Positions 24,656 to 32,940 of a stretch of DNA of 64,000 nucleotides are shown here, in pieces. The stretch is taken from the NCBI GenBank assembly GCA_963740055.1, contig CAVUCL010000001.1:496001-560000 (forward strand), in the 5' to 3' direction. Position 1 is the stretch's first letter. Every line of letters starts with the position of its first letter. The translations under genes were made by a program, and so were the position numbers. The notes under the pieces were generated by a model. It saw nothing but the letters and a program-made list of their open reading frames with translations. It did no database searches and was not told the origin of the DNA. Source of the DNA: WHSW01 sp963740055. GTDB taxonomy: Bacteria > Actinomycetota > Thermoleophilia > Solirubrobacterales > 70-9.

Positions 24656-26389
24656 ATGGACACCTACGTCGGCGTCGTCGCCCGCCGCGGCCGCTTCCTC
24701 GTCGTCGAGCCGCTGTTCGAGCGCGGGCCGCAGGCGAACCTGGGCCGCGGCTCGATCCGCGTCCGCGAGGGCGAGATGGTGCTCGCCGAGCGCCACGGCT
24801 CGGGCGCCAGGGCGATCGAGGCGTTGGGCGATCCGGCGAGCGCGGCCGACGTCGTCGGGGCGCTGCTCGCCGAGCGCGGGATCGAGCACGGCTTCGGCGC
24901 CGCGCTCGAGGATCAGGCCTCCGAGGCGGCGCGCTCGGCGCGCGAGCTCGAGCTCGAGCGCCGCGACCTGCGCGCGCTCGCGACCTTCACCGTCGACCCC
25001 GCGAGCGCGCGCGACTTCGACGACGCCGTCTCGGCCGAGGTCGAGGGCGACGGAGTGCGCCTCTGGATCCACATCGCCGACGTCGCCGCCCACGTGCGTC
25101 CCGGCGGCGCGCTCGACCGCGAGGCGCTGCGACGCGCGAACAGCGTCTACGTCCCGGGCGCGGTCGAGCCGATGCTGCCGGCGGCGCTCTCGGCGGACGC
25201 CTGCAGCCTCGGACCGGGGGTCGACCGCCTCGCGGTCACGGCCGAGATCGTCGTCGGCGCCGGCGGCGAGGCACGCTCGGCGAGCTTCTACCGGACCCTG
25301 ATCCGCTCCGACTCGCGGCTCGACTACGACCAGCTCGACGCCGTCTTCGCCGGCAGCGCGGAACCTCCGGCCGAGGTCGCGCGACCGCTCGAGCTCGCCC
25401 GCCGAGCCGCCGCGGCGCTGCGCGAGCGCCGGGCGGGCGGCTCCGCGCTCGAGGTCGCGACCGCCGAGCCCGAGTTCGAGCTCGACGCCGACGGCCACGT
25501 GGCCGGCGCGCGCGCGGTCGAGCAGACCGAGGCACACGGCCTGATCGAGCAGCTGATGATCTGCGCGAACGAGCGCGTCGCCGAGCTCTGCGAGCGCCGC
25601 GGCTCGGCGATCGTCTACCGGGTCCACGAGCCGCCCGACCCGGGGCGGATCGCGACTCTGTACGAGAAACTCGCGGCGCTCGATCTCCCGACCCCGCCGC
25701 TGCCGGACGTCGAGCGGATCTCGCCGTCGGAGACCGGCGAGCTCGCCGCCGCGGCGAGCCGCCTCGCCGCGCGCGAGGCCGAGCGCCGCGGACACGGCCG
25801 CGACGCGTATACATCTCTCGTGCTCCGCTCGCTCAAGCAGGCGTTCTACTCGGCCCGCAACCTCGGCCACGCCGGACTCGGCAGCTCCGCCTACTGCCAC
25901 TTCACGTCGCCGATCCGGCGCTATCCGGATCTGATCTGCCATCGGGCGCTGCTCGCCGCGCTCGGCGCCGGCGAGCTCGAGCCGGAGCGTTCCGAGGCCG
26001 CCGAGGCGGCGAGCTGGTGCTCGGAGCGCGAGCGCGAGGCGATCTCGATCGAGCGCGATGCGGACGGCGTCTGTGCCGCGTTCCTGCTCGAGCGCGAGCT
26101 GTTCGAGGGCGGCTGGGGCCGGGCGTTCGAGGGCGAGGTGTCCGGGGTGATCGGCGCCGGCGCCTTCGTCCGCTTCAGGGGCGAGCTCGCCGACGTCTAC
26201 GAGGGCTTCCTGCCGGCCCGGCGGATGCGCGGCGAGCGCTTCGAGCTCGACCCGTCCGAGACCGCGCTCGTCGGCCGTCGCTCGGGGCGTCGGCTGCGGC
26301 TCGGCGATCCGGTCGCGGTTCGCGTCGACGGGGTCGAGGCGCCACGCGGCCGCGTCGATCTCGCTCCCGCGGGCGAGGTGGGGCGATGA
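24656..26389 (+). CDS. rnr: RNase II/R family 3'-5' exoribonuclease (RNB domain)
   Basis: 577 residues, shorter than E. coli RNase R (813) and close to RNase II. RNB domain from about 100: FTVDPASARDFDDAVSAEV supplies the metal-binding aspartates, followed by WIHIADVAAHVRPG and CHFTSPIRRYPDLICHRAL, both family signatures. The C-terminal S1-like domain (about 480-577) includes GVIGAGAFVRF. The N-terminal cold-shock region is reduced to about 90 residues. Located 2 bases after the S41 gene and overlapping smpB, it probably degrades mRNAs freed by trans-translation. Confidence 0.92.
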   Translation: MDTYVGVVARRGRFLVVEPLFERGPQANLGRGSIRVREGEMVLAERHGSGARAIEALGDPASAADVVGALLAERGIEHGFGAALEDQASEAARSARELELERRDLRALATFTVDPASARDFDDAVSAEVEGDGVRLWIHIADVAAHVRPGGALDREALRRANSVYVPGAVEPMLPAALSADACSLGPGVDRLAVTAEIVVGAGGEARSASFYRTLIRSDSRLDYDQLDAVFAGSAEPPAEVARPLELARRAAAALRERRAGGSALEVATAEPEFELDADGHVAGARAVEQTEAHGLIEQLMICANERVAELCERRGSAIVYRVHEPPDPGRIATLYEKLAALDLPTPPLPDVERISPSETGELAAAASRLAAREAERRGHGRDAYTSLVLRSLKQAFYSARNLGHAGLGSSAYCHFTSPIRRYPDLICHRALLAALGAGELEPERSEAAEAASWCSEREREAISIERDADGVCAAFLLERELFEGGWGRAFEGEVSGVIGAGAFVRFRGELADVYEGFLPARRMRGERFELDPSETALVGRRSGRRLRLGDPVAVRVDGVEAPRGRVDLAPAGEVGR

Positions 26390-26865
26390 GCAAGCGTCCC
26401 AAGCGCAAGGCGGCGGAGGGCGACGTGGCGACGAACCGCCGCGCCAGCCACCGCTACGAGCTGGTCGAGCGCTTCGAGGCCGGGATCGAGCTGCGCGGGT
26501 CAGAGGTCAAGTCGCTGCGCGAGGGCAAGACCCAGATCGGCGACGCCTACGCCGCGATCGAGGACGGCGAGATGTGGCTCCGCAACGCTCACATCCCTCC
26601 GTACGGCCCGGCCAGCATCGAGAACCACGAGCCCGAGCGCCCGCGCAAGCTGTTGCTGCACCGCTACGAGATCGAGCGCCTGATCGGGCGCCTGCAGCGC
26701 AAGGGACTGACGATGGTCCCGACCCGCGTCTACTTCAAGGGCGGGCGGGCAAAGGTCGAGATCGCGCTCGCCCGCGGCAAGGAGCATCGCGACCGGCGGC
26801 GCGAGATTCGCGACCGCGACGTGCAGCGCGAGGTCGAGCGCGAGATGCGCGACCGCTTGCGCTGA
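26386..26865 (+). CDS. smpB: SsrA-binding protein SmpB
   Basis: 159 residues from ATG 26386, overlapping the rnr stop (ATGA). ATNRRASHRYELVERFEAGI, LRGSEVKSLREGK, DAYAAIEDGEMWLRNAHI and the basic C-terminal tail (KEHRDRRREIRDRDVQREVEREMRDRLR region) are all SmpB hallmarks. It binds tmRNA and delivers it to stalled ribosomes. The cognate tmRNA gene lies about 5.7 kb downstream on the same strand. Confidence 0.97.
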   Translation: MSKRPKRKAAEGDVATNRRASHRYELVERFEAGIELRGSEVKSLREGKTQIGDAYAAIEDGEMWLRNAHIPPYGPASIENHEPERPRKLLLHRYEIERLIGRLQRKGLTMVPTRVYFKGGRAKVEIALARGKEHRDRRREIRDRDVQREVEREMRDRLR

Positions 26866-26954
26866 GCGCCCGCGGCCGCCACGGCGCAGGGGATCGCTTT
26901 CCGGCGGCGAAGACCCGGTGAGCCGCTTCGACGGCGTGAGACGATAGGGAGCAG

Positions 26955-29048
26955 ATGGACCAGATCAGATCCGAAGGCGAGGAAGGGCCTCCGCAGCCCG
27001 AGGACCCCGCGGCCGCGCCGCCGCCCCCGCCCGACCAGGCGGTCACGACTTCGACCCCGGAGGCTGACCCCGCCCCCGCGCCGGGCTCGGTGCCACCGCC
27101 GGGCCCGCCCTCCGCGCCCGCGCCCGATCCCGCCGCGACCCCGTCGACCCCGGGCGCCGCTGTCGAGCCGACGCGCCGCGAGCAGCGACGCCTGAAAAAG
27201 GAGGACCGCGAGCGCGAGCGCAACGAGCAGAAGGCCGCCAAGGAGGCCGAGCGCGAGCGAAAGGCCGCCGAGCGCAAGGCGCGCAAGGCGAAGGGCGCCG
27301 GTCCCGGCGTGAGCCCGACCGCACCCGCGGAGGAGACCTCGGCGCCGGCAAAGGAGTCATGGCTGGAGCGGCGCAGGCGCGAGCGCGAGGAACGCAAGGC
27401 CGAACGCGCGGCGCAGAAGCAGGCCGCTAAGGACGAGCGCGAGCGCGCGGTGGCCGAACGGCGCCAGAAGCGCGAGCAGCAGAAATTGGCCAAGCGCGAG
27501 GCGAAGCTCGCCCCGAGCGGCGAAGCGCCCGCGCCCGAAGCGCCACCGACGCCCGAGGCCGCGCAGCCCGCTGCGGAGTCGGCCGCCGCGCGCCAGGCTG
27601 CCGCCGCGTCGATCGGCGCCGCCGCCGCGGCCGCCGCCGCGGCGCGACCCCCGAGGCCCCGGCCGCCGCCGAGCCGCCCGCGCCCGAGCCGCCCGCGCCC
27701 GAGCCTCCGGCTGATCCGGTGGTGCCCGAGCCGCCGTTTGTCGCACCCTCCGCGCAGCCGCCTGAAGCATCGCCGCCGGCCGAGCCGCCGCCGCCCGTCC
27801 CCGAGCCTCCCGCCGAGCCGTCGGACGAGGCCCGTCGCGCCGCCGAGGAAGCGCAGGCGCGTGCGCGCGAGATCGAGCGGATGCAGGTCGAGGCCGAGGC
27901 ACGGATCGAGCGCGCGCGGATCGAGGCCGAGCAGCGAGCTCGCGAGGAGGCCGACGCCGCCGAGCGCGCGGCGCGCGAGCGTGAGCGCGCGGAGGCCGAG
28001 CGCCACCGGATCGAGGCGATCGCGGCCGAGGACGAGCGCCGGCGCGCGGAGGAGGCCGAACGGCAAGCGGCCCGAGCAGGAGGGCGAGGAGCGCGAACGC
28101 CTCGCGACGCCCGACCGCGCTGCCCTGCTCGCCGACCTGCAGCAGACCGAGCGCGAGCTCGAGTCCCATCGCCCTGAGGAGGAGCGCCTCGCCCGCGAGC
28201 TGGAGGCGACCGAGAGCCGGGTCACCGGCCGCCAGCAGGAGACGATCGCCGCGCTCGAGCGCGCCGCGCAGCGGCTCGAGGAGGTCGAGGCGCGCGCCGC
28301 CGAGGCCGAGCAGCGCGCCGAACGGGCCGAGAAGCTGGCCGCGATCCGGGCGCAGGAGCGCGAGCGCACCGTCCGCCTGCGCGAGATGCTCGACCGGATC
28401 TCGGAGGCCGAGGAGCGCGCGACGGCCGCCGAGCAGCGCGCCCGGCGCGCGGTCGACGAGATCGCCGAGCCGCTGCCCGAGGTCGACACCTCGTCCCTGG
28501 TCGGACCGGGCGAGCCCGCGCCGCCGGCGCCGACCCCGCCCGCCCCCGACCCGGAGCCGCCCGCTCCGGCTCCCGACCCGGCGCCGCCCGCTCCGGCTCC
28601 CGACCCCGAACCGATGCCGCCCGGGCGCGACCCGACCCCGCCGACTCCCGAACCGACCCCGCCCGCACCCGACCCGGCCCCGCCCTCGGTCGTGCCCGAC
28701 CCGCCCCGGCGAGCTGACGAGGTCCCATCGATCGCGGCCGTGCCGCCCGCCGCTCCCGAGCCCGAGCCGCCGCCCGCGATCAGCATCGTCCCCGAACCCG
28801 AGCCGCCCTCCCCGTACGAGCCGGAGACGACGCCCGAGCAGCCCACCCCCGCCGCCGGGCCCCCGGTCTCGGTCAACTCGGCGAGCTACGAGGAGCTTCG
28901 CGACCTCGGCCTCTCGGTCACGCAGACCGGTCGCCTGATCGCCCACCGCGAGCGCGTCGGCGGCTTCACCTCGCTCGACGAGATCGATCAGATCCCGGGG
29001 TTCCCGAAGACCTTCCTCGACACCCTCAAGCACCGCCTGCGCCTGTAG
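26955..29048 (+). CDS. Low-complexity coiled-coil protein with C-terminal helix-hairpin-helix (two compensating frameshifts as read)
   Basis: ATG 26955. An N-terminal Pro/Ala-rich segment is followed by a Lys/Glu/Arg coiled coil (about 60-180), another Pro/Ala stretch, a second long coiled coil, a Pro-rich linker and a C-terminal ComEA-like HhH domain (VNSASYEELRDLGLSVTQTG, then GFTSLDEIDQIPGFP). The continuous frame turns into Arg/Ser/Pro nonsense between about 27645 and 28070. In that stretch the next frame reads as natural coiled coil (EIERMQVEAEARIERARIEA). One base lost near 27600-27650 and one gained near 28065-28076 would give one protein of about 697 residues. HhH suggests DNA binding; function unknown. 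Confidence 0.62.
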   Translation: MDQIRSEGEEGPPQPEDPAAAPPPPPDQAVTTSTPEADPAPAPGSVPPPGPPSAPAPDPAATPSTPGAAVEPTRREQRRLKKEDRERERNEQKAAKEAERERKAAERKARKAKGAGPGVSPTAPAEETSAPAKESWLERRRREREERKAERAAQKQAAKDERERAVAERRQKREQQKLAKREAKLAPSGEAPAPEAPPTPEAAQPAAESAAARQAAAASIGAAAAAAAAARPPRPRPPPSRPRPSRPRPSLRLIRWCPSRRLSHPPRSRLKHRRRPSRRRPSPSLPPSRRTRPVAPPRKRRRVRARSSGCRSRPRHGSSARGSRPSSELARRPTPPSARRASVSARRPSATGSRRSRPRTSAGARRRPNGKRPEQEGEERERLATPDRAALLADLQQTERELESHRPEEERLARELEATESRVTGRQQETIAALERAAQRLEEVEARAAEAEQRAERAEKLAAIRAQERERTVRLREMLDRISEAEERATAAEQRARRAVDEIAEPLPEVDTSSLVGPGEPAPPAPTPPAPDPEPPAPAPDPAPPAPAPDPEPMPPGRDPTPPTPEPTPPAPDPAPPSVVPDPPRRADEVPSIAAVPPAAPEPEPPPAISIVPEPEPPSPYEPETTPEQPTPAAGPPVSVNSASYEELRDLGLSVTQTGRLIAHRERVGGFTSLDEIDQIPGFPKTFLDTLKHRLRL

Positions 29049-29056
29049 CTACAGGC
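29041..29056. terminator. 16-bp perfect palindrome spanning two convergent stop codons
   Basis: GCCTGTAGCTACAGGC contains the TAG of the HhH gene and, on the other strand, the TAG of the disulfide reductase gene, which abut with no gap. The symmetry may serve as a compact bidirectional terminator, but without a U-tract or loop this is uncertain and could be coincidence of two tail codons. Confidence 0.3.
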
Positions 29057-30419
29057 CGTATCCCTCGAGCAGGTTGAGCCAGATCTCGGAGCGGGTGGGG
29101 AACGCCGGCACCGCGTGGGCGAGCCGCTCGAGCGGAACCTCGGCGGTGACCGCGATCGTCGCCGCGTGCAGGGACTCCGCGATCGCCGGGCCGACGAAGG
29201 TCGCGCCGACGATCACGCCGCGGTCCTCGTCGACGACGATCCGCGAGGTGCCGGCGGCGTTGCGCCCGATGTAGCTCGCGCCGGCGTTGGCCGCGGTCTG
29301 GACGTCGACTGCGCGGGCGTCGATCCCCTCCTCCTCGGCGGCGGCGAGCGTCAGCCCGACCGCGGCCACCTGCGGATCGGTGAACACCACCCGGGGTGAG
29401 CCGGAGCGGTCGCTGGTCGCGGCAACGTCCTTGCCGAGGATGTGATCGGCCGCGATTCGCGCCTGGTACTTGCCCATGTGGGTGAGCAGCGAGCGCCCGT
29501 TGACGTCGCCGATCGCGTACAGCCAGGTGGACCCGCCGACCCGCATCTGGTCGTCGACCTCGATGTATCCGCCCGCCTCCGCTCCCGCGGTCTCGAGCCC
29601 GAGGTCGTCGCTGCGCGGCCGGCGCCCGACCGCGACCAGGAGCTCGTCGCCGCGCAGCTCGGTGCCGCCGGCGAGCGCCAGCGTCACCTGGCCGGAGTCG
29701 CCTCGGCTCGCGGCCGTCGCCTGCGAGCCGAGGTGGAGCTCGACTCCGCCGCGCTCGAGCCCGGATGCGACCTCCTCGCTGACGAACGGTTCCTCCTGGG
29801 CGAGGATGCGATCGGCCGCCTCGACCAGAGCGACGCTGGCCCCGAGGCTGCTCCACGCCTGCGCCATCTCGACTCCGACTACGCCGCCGCCGAGGATCAG
29901 CAGCCGCTCGGGCACCGCCTCGGCGGTCGTCGCCTCGCGATTCGTCCACGGCGCTGCCTCGGCGAGGCCCTCGATCGGCGGCATCGCGGCTGCGGTGCCG
30001 GTGGCGACGACGACCGCGCGGCGGGCGCTGACCTGGTCGGCGCCGACGGTCAGCCGGCGCTCGCCGGCGAAGGTCGCGCGGCCACGGATGAGCTCGATCC
30101 CGCGGCTCTCGAGCCATGGCAGCTGCGACGAGTCGTCGCGGTCGTGGATCACCTCGTCACGCCGACTCAGGACCAGCGCCGGGTCGAGCTCGCCGCGGAG
30201 CATCTCGCGCACGCCCGGCACCCGCTCGATCTCGGCCAGCAGCTCGCCGGGGCGCAGGAGCGCCTTCGAGGGCATGCAGGCGTAGTAGGAGCATTCGCCC
30301 CCGACCAGCTCCTGCTCGACCAGGGCGACCTCGAGCCCGCCCCCCGCGAGCCGCCCGGCGGCGACCTCGCCCGCGGGGCCGGCGCCGATCACGATCGCGT
30401 CGAACTCTCGCTCCCTCAT
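29049..30419 (-). CDS. Flavin-dependent pyridine nucleotide-disulfide oxidoreductase (lipoamide dehydrogenase/mercuric reductase-like)
   Basis: 456 residues. FAD-binding motif AIVIGAGPAGEVAAGRL at the N-terminus and a redox-active pair in GGECSYYACMPSK (C-x4-C, about 41-46). NAD(P)-binding LILGGGVVGVEMAQAW is followed by a second FAD site (TWLYAIGDVNG) and a dimerisation domain. The usual C-terminal His-x4-Glu of lipoamide dehydrogenase appears changed: the tail reads HAVPAFPTRSEIW, with a histidine but no classical HPTLSE. So it may be a lipoamide dehydrogenase, a soluble transhydrogenase-like or a mercuric-reductase-like enzyme without the metal domain. Confidence 0.86.
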   Translation of the reverse strand: MREREFDAIVIGAGPAGEVAAGRLAGGGLEVALVEQELVGGECSYYACMPSKALLRPGELLAEIERVPGVREMLRGELDPALVLSRRDEVIHDRDDSSQLPWLESRGIELIRGRATFAGERRLTVGADQVSARRAVVVATGTAAAMPPIEGLAEAAPWTNREATTAEAVPERLLILGGGVVGVEMAQAWSSLGASVALVEAADRILAQEEPFVSEEVASGLERGGVELHLGSQATAASRGDSGQVTLALAGGTELRGDELLVAVGRRPRSDDLGLETAGAEAGGYIEVDDQMRVGGSTWLYAIGDVNGRSLLTHMGKYQARIAADHILGKDVAATSDRSGSPRVVFTDPQVAAVGLTLAAAEEEGIDARAVDVQTAANAGASYIGRNAAGTSRIVVDEDRGVIVGATFVGPAIAESLHAATIAVTAEVPLERLAHAVPAFPTRSEIWLNLLEGYGL

Positions 30420-30484
30420 CCCAGCTCCAGTCTCGGCAACGCCGCCAGCATTACCGATGGGCCCCGGCTTGGTAAGACAGATGG

Positions 30485-31561
30485 GTGGCGAAGGGCGCCG
30501 ACAAGCTCAGCGACTACCGCGACAAGCGCTCGTTCTCGCGCACCCCCGAGCCCGGCGGCGAGCGGGCCGAGCCGTCCGCGGACGGACCGCGGTTCGTGAT
30601 TCAGGAGCATCACGCTCGGCGCCTGCACTGGGACCTGCGGCTCGAGCACGACGGGGTGCTCGCGTCCTGGGCCCTGCCGCGAGGAGTGCCTCGCGACCCG
30701 GATCGAAACCGGCTCGCCGTGCACACGGAGGACCATCCGCTCTCCTACCTCGAGTTCGCAGGCGAGATCCCGAAGGGCGAGTACGGCGGCGGGACGATGG
30801 CGATCTGGGATCGCGGCACCTACGAGCTCGAGAAGTGGGAGCAGGGCAAGGTCGTGCTCCGCTTCGACGGCGAGCGGGTCAGCGGACGCTACGCGCTGTT
30901 TCAGACCCGCGGCAGGGACTGGATGATCCACCGCATGGACCCGCCCGAGCCGGGCGAGCCGCTGCCGGAAGCGCTCGAGCCGATGCTCGCCTCGCCCGGG
31001 CGCCTGCCGCGCGACGACGACGGCTGGGGGTTCGAGATCGCCTGGTCGGGCGAGCGCGCGATCGCGCTCTGCGACACCGGCCACGTGAGCCTGCTCGACG
31101 GTGCGGGCGAGGATCTCCGCCCCCGCTTTCCCGAGCTCGGCGCGATCGCGCTCGAGCTCGCCGGCGAGCCGATCGCGCTCGACGGCGTCCTGGTCGCCTT
31201 CGACGACGACGGCGCGCCCTCGGCGGATTTGCTCGAGCGCCGGCTCAGGGGTTCGTCGGAGTCAGAGATCCGCCGTCGCTCGCGCGAGCGGCCGGTGACC
31301 CTGATCGCGTTCGACCTCCTGCACCAGGGGCGCGAGAACCTGCTCGCGCTCGGCTACGAGGACCGCCGCGAGCGGCTCGAGGCGCTCGCCCTCGACGGAC
31401 CGAGCTTCCAGACGCCCGCCTACCACCGGGGGGACGGCACGGCGGTGCTCGCCGCGGCCGCCGAGCGTGGGTTGGCGGGGGTCGTCGCCAAACGGCTCGC
31501 GAGCCGCTATCGCCCCGGCCGGCGCAGCCGCGACTGGCGCCGGATCGCGGCGCCCGGATAG
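30485..31561 (+). CDS. LigD-type 3'-phosphoesterase fused to a degenerate DNA ligase domain
   Basis: 358 residues from GTG 30485. Residues 1-155 are a LigD phosphoesterase domain with HHARRLHWDLRLE and, later, EDHPLSYLEF; these hold the His, His, Asp, Arg, His and Tyr positions known from Pseudomonas LigD. Residues about 160-358 align with the ATP-dependent ligase adenylation domain, but motif I (KxDG) reads EIAWSGERAIAL, motif III (DGE) reads LDGVLVAFDDDG and motif IV (EGxVxK) reads LAGVVAKR. The adenylated lysine and metal-binding glutamates are missing, so ligation is unlikely. FDLLHQGREN and RSRDW are kept. The probable role is 3'-end cleanup in break repair, with the second domain for binding. 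Confidence 0.85.
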   Translation: MAKGADKLSDYRDKRSFSRTPEPGGERAEPSADGPRFVIQEHHARRLHWDLRLEHDGVLASWALPRGVPRDPDRNRLAVHTEDHPLSYLEFAGEIPKGEYGGGTMAIWDRGTYELEKWEQGKVVLRFDGERVSGRYALFQTRGRDWMIHRMDPPEPGEPLPEALEPMLASPGRLPRDDDGWGFEIAWSGERAIALCDTGHVSLLDGAGEDLRPRFPELGAIALELAGEPIALDGVLVAFDDDGAPSADLLERRLRGSSESEIRRRSRERPVTLIAFDLLHQGRENLLALGYEDRRERLEALALDGPSFQTPAYHRGDGTAVLAAAAERGLAGVVAKRLASRYRPGRRSRDWRRIAAPG

Positions 31562-31564
31562 CGC

Positions 31565-32443
31565 TCAGACGTCGTCGAAGCTCTTCTCGAGGAAGGTCTC
31601 GGCGACGCCGACGGCGAGCGCCGCCGCGAGCCCGAGGTAGACGACCGCGACCAGCGCCCGGGTGCGGGCCGGGATCGCGTGGAAGGCGCGCGACTCGGGC
31701 GTGTTTCGGTTCTTGAACCGTCGCCAGCTCTCATAGCCGCCGAGCAGCAGGACCAGGATCAGGACCGGGTTCGGGAAGGCGAAGGTGAGCGCGACCAGGC
31801 CCGCGTAGCCGGCGAACCAGACCCAGGGCGAGAGCGCCGCCATCGCCCGGCCGCCGTCGAGCGGAAGCACAGGGAGCAGGTTGAAGAGGTTGAGGAAGAA
31901 GCCGACGTAGGCGAGCGCCTGCCAGAACTCCTCGCCGGTGGCGAGCCAGATCGCCAGCGGCACGAGGGTGGCGATCGTGCCCAGGATCGGGCCGGCGAGG
32001 CCCACCCGGGCCTCTGCAGCGGCGTCGTCGCCGAGCGACTTGGCGGCGACGACCGCGCCGAGGAAGGGGATGAACATCGGCGCCGAGGCCTCGATCCCCT
32101 CGCGGCGAAGCTGGATCACGTGTCCCATCTCGTGCACCAGCAGCAGGAGCACGAAGCCGACCGCGAACTGCCAGCCCCAGATCAGGGCGTAGGCGCCGAT
32201 CGAGACCAGCATCGTTCCCGACGTGGTCAGGATCTTGAGCTTCGGCAGCAGCAGCAGGACCGCCTTCAGCTTGGTCGCGATCAGGATCAGCGCCGCCAGC
32301 AGCGGCCCGCCGAAGCGCTTCAGCCGCTCGCGCCAGCCGCTGCGCCCCGATCCCGGGTGGATCGGCTCGTACTCGCGCTCCGGCGGCGCCGGCGAGGGAG
32401 CCGGCTCGGGATAGCCGGGCGGGGGGAACGAGCGCTCGCTCAT
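31565..32443 (-). CDS. Site-2 protease family (M50) membrane metalloprotease
   Basis: 292 residues from ATG 32443 (MSERSFPPPGYP); the longer frame upstream runs into tmRNA and is not used. A Pro-rich N-terminal tail (about 1-40) precedes about six helices. Zinc motif HEMGH lies in FVLLLLVHEMGHVIQLRREG and the second motif is LLPVLPLDGGRA. Such enzymes cleave membrane-bound substrates (intramembrane proteolysis of anti-sigma factors or similar). No PDZ domain is seen. It is convergent with the LigD-like gene, 3 bases apart. Confidence 0.9.
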   Translation of the reverse strand: MSERSFPPPGYPEPAPSPAPPEREYEPIHPGSGRSGWRERLKRFGGPLLAALILIATKLKAVLLLLPKLKILTTSGTMLVSIGAYALIWGWQFAVGFVLLLLVHEMGHVIQLRREGIEASAPMFIPFLGAVVAAKSLGDDAAAEARVGLAGPILGTIATLVPLAIWLATGEEFWQALAYVGFFLNLFNLLPVLPLDGGRAMAALSPWVWFAGYAGLVALTFAFPNPVLILVLLLGGYESWRRFKNRNTPESRAFHAIPARTRALVAVVYLGLAAALAVGVAETFLEKSFDDV

Positions 32444-32516
32444 GCCTACGAGGATACGCGAGCCCCTAAGCGGAGAATCAACGCTCAGGGGGTATCCTTG
32501 GGTGCGTACATAGCAC

Positions 32517-32874
32517 GGGGACGACAGGCTTCGACGTGGTCTGCTCGTGCGAACGGTTGCAGGTCGAGGTTGCCGGAGGCCTCGTAAAACACCGGCAAAA
32601 ACCATAATTGCGGACCATGAGTTCGCCCTCGCCGCTTAGTTAGAGCTAAGTGATGAGGCGTCGGCCCACCCTCGCCCGTGGGGTGGGGTTCCGGCGTCAA
32701 CAACGGGCTCGCCCGGAAGGCATCGCCTCCACCGACCGGGGACACCTTTGGGGGCTGTGCTCCGTGTAGTGCCCGTCGGCGCGGACCCCGCGGAGCGAGA
32801 TTCAAGCGCCGGCTAAACCTGTAGACGCCGTTCGTTCGCGACCGCGGACGTGGGTTCGATTCCCACCGTCTCCA
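32517..32874 (+). ncRNA. ssrA: tmRNA (SsrA), tag AKTIIADHEFALAA
   Basis: The 5' end GGGGACGACAGGCTTCGACGT is the conserved tmRNA start, and GGGGACG pairs with CGTCTCC (32867-32873) to form the acceptor stem. A T-arm GTGGGTTCGATTCCCAC sits just before it, and base 32874 is the discriminator A; CCA is not encoded. The mRNA-like part resumes at GCA 32595 and reads AKTIIADHEFALAA, ending at TAG 32637-32639; the ALAA tail is the usual degradation signal. Length about 358. Works with SmpB (26386-26865). TACATA at 32507-32512 is a possible -10 element. Confidence 0.95.
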
Positions 32875-32879
32875 TCAAT

Positions 32880-32906
32880 CGGCCCGGGGCTTCAGGCCCC
32901 GGGCCG
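32880..32906. terminator. Strong GC hairpin after tmRNA
   Basis: An 11-bp perfect stem (CGGCCCGGGGC paired with GCCCCGGGCCG) with loop TTCAG begins 6 bases after the tmRNA end. No T-run follows. It lies between tmRNA and the convergent HdeD gene, so it can stop transcription from both sides. Confidence 0.7.
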
Positions 32907-32940
32907 GCGCCTACCCAGCCCGTTGTCGCTGGCGGCGCGC

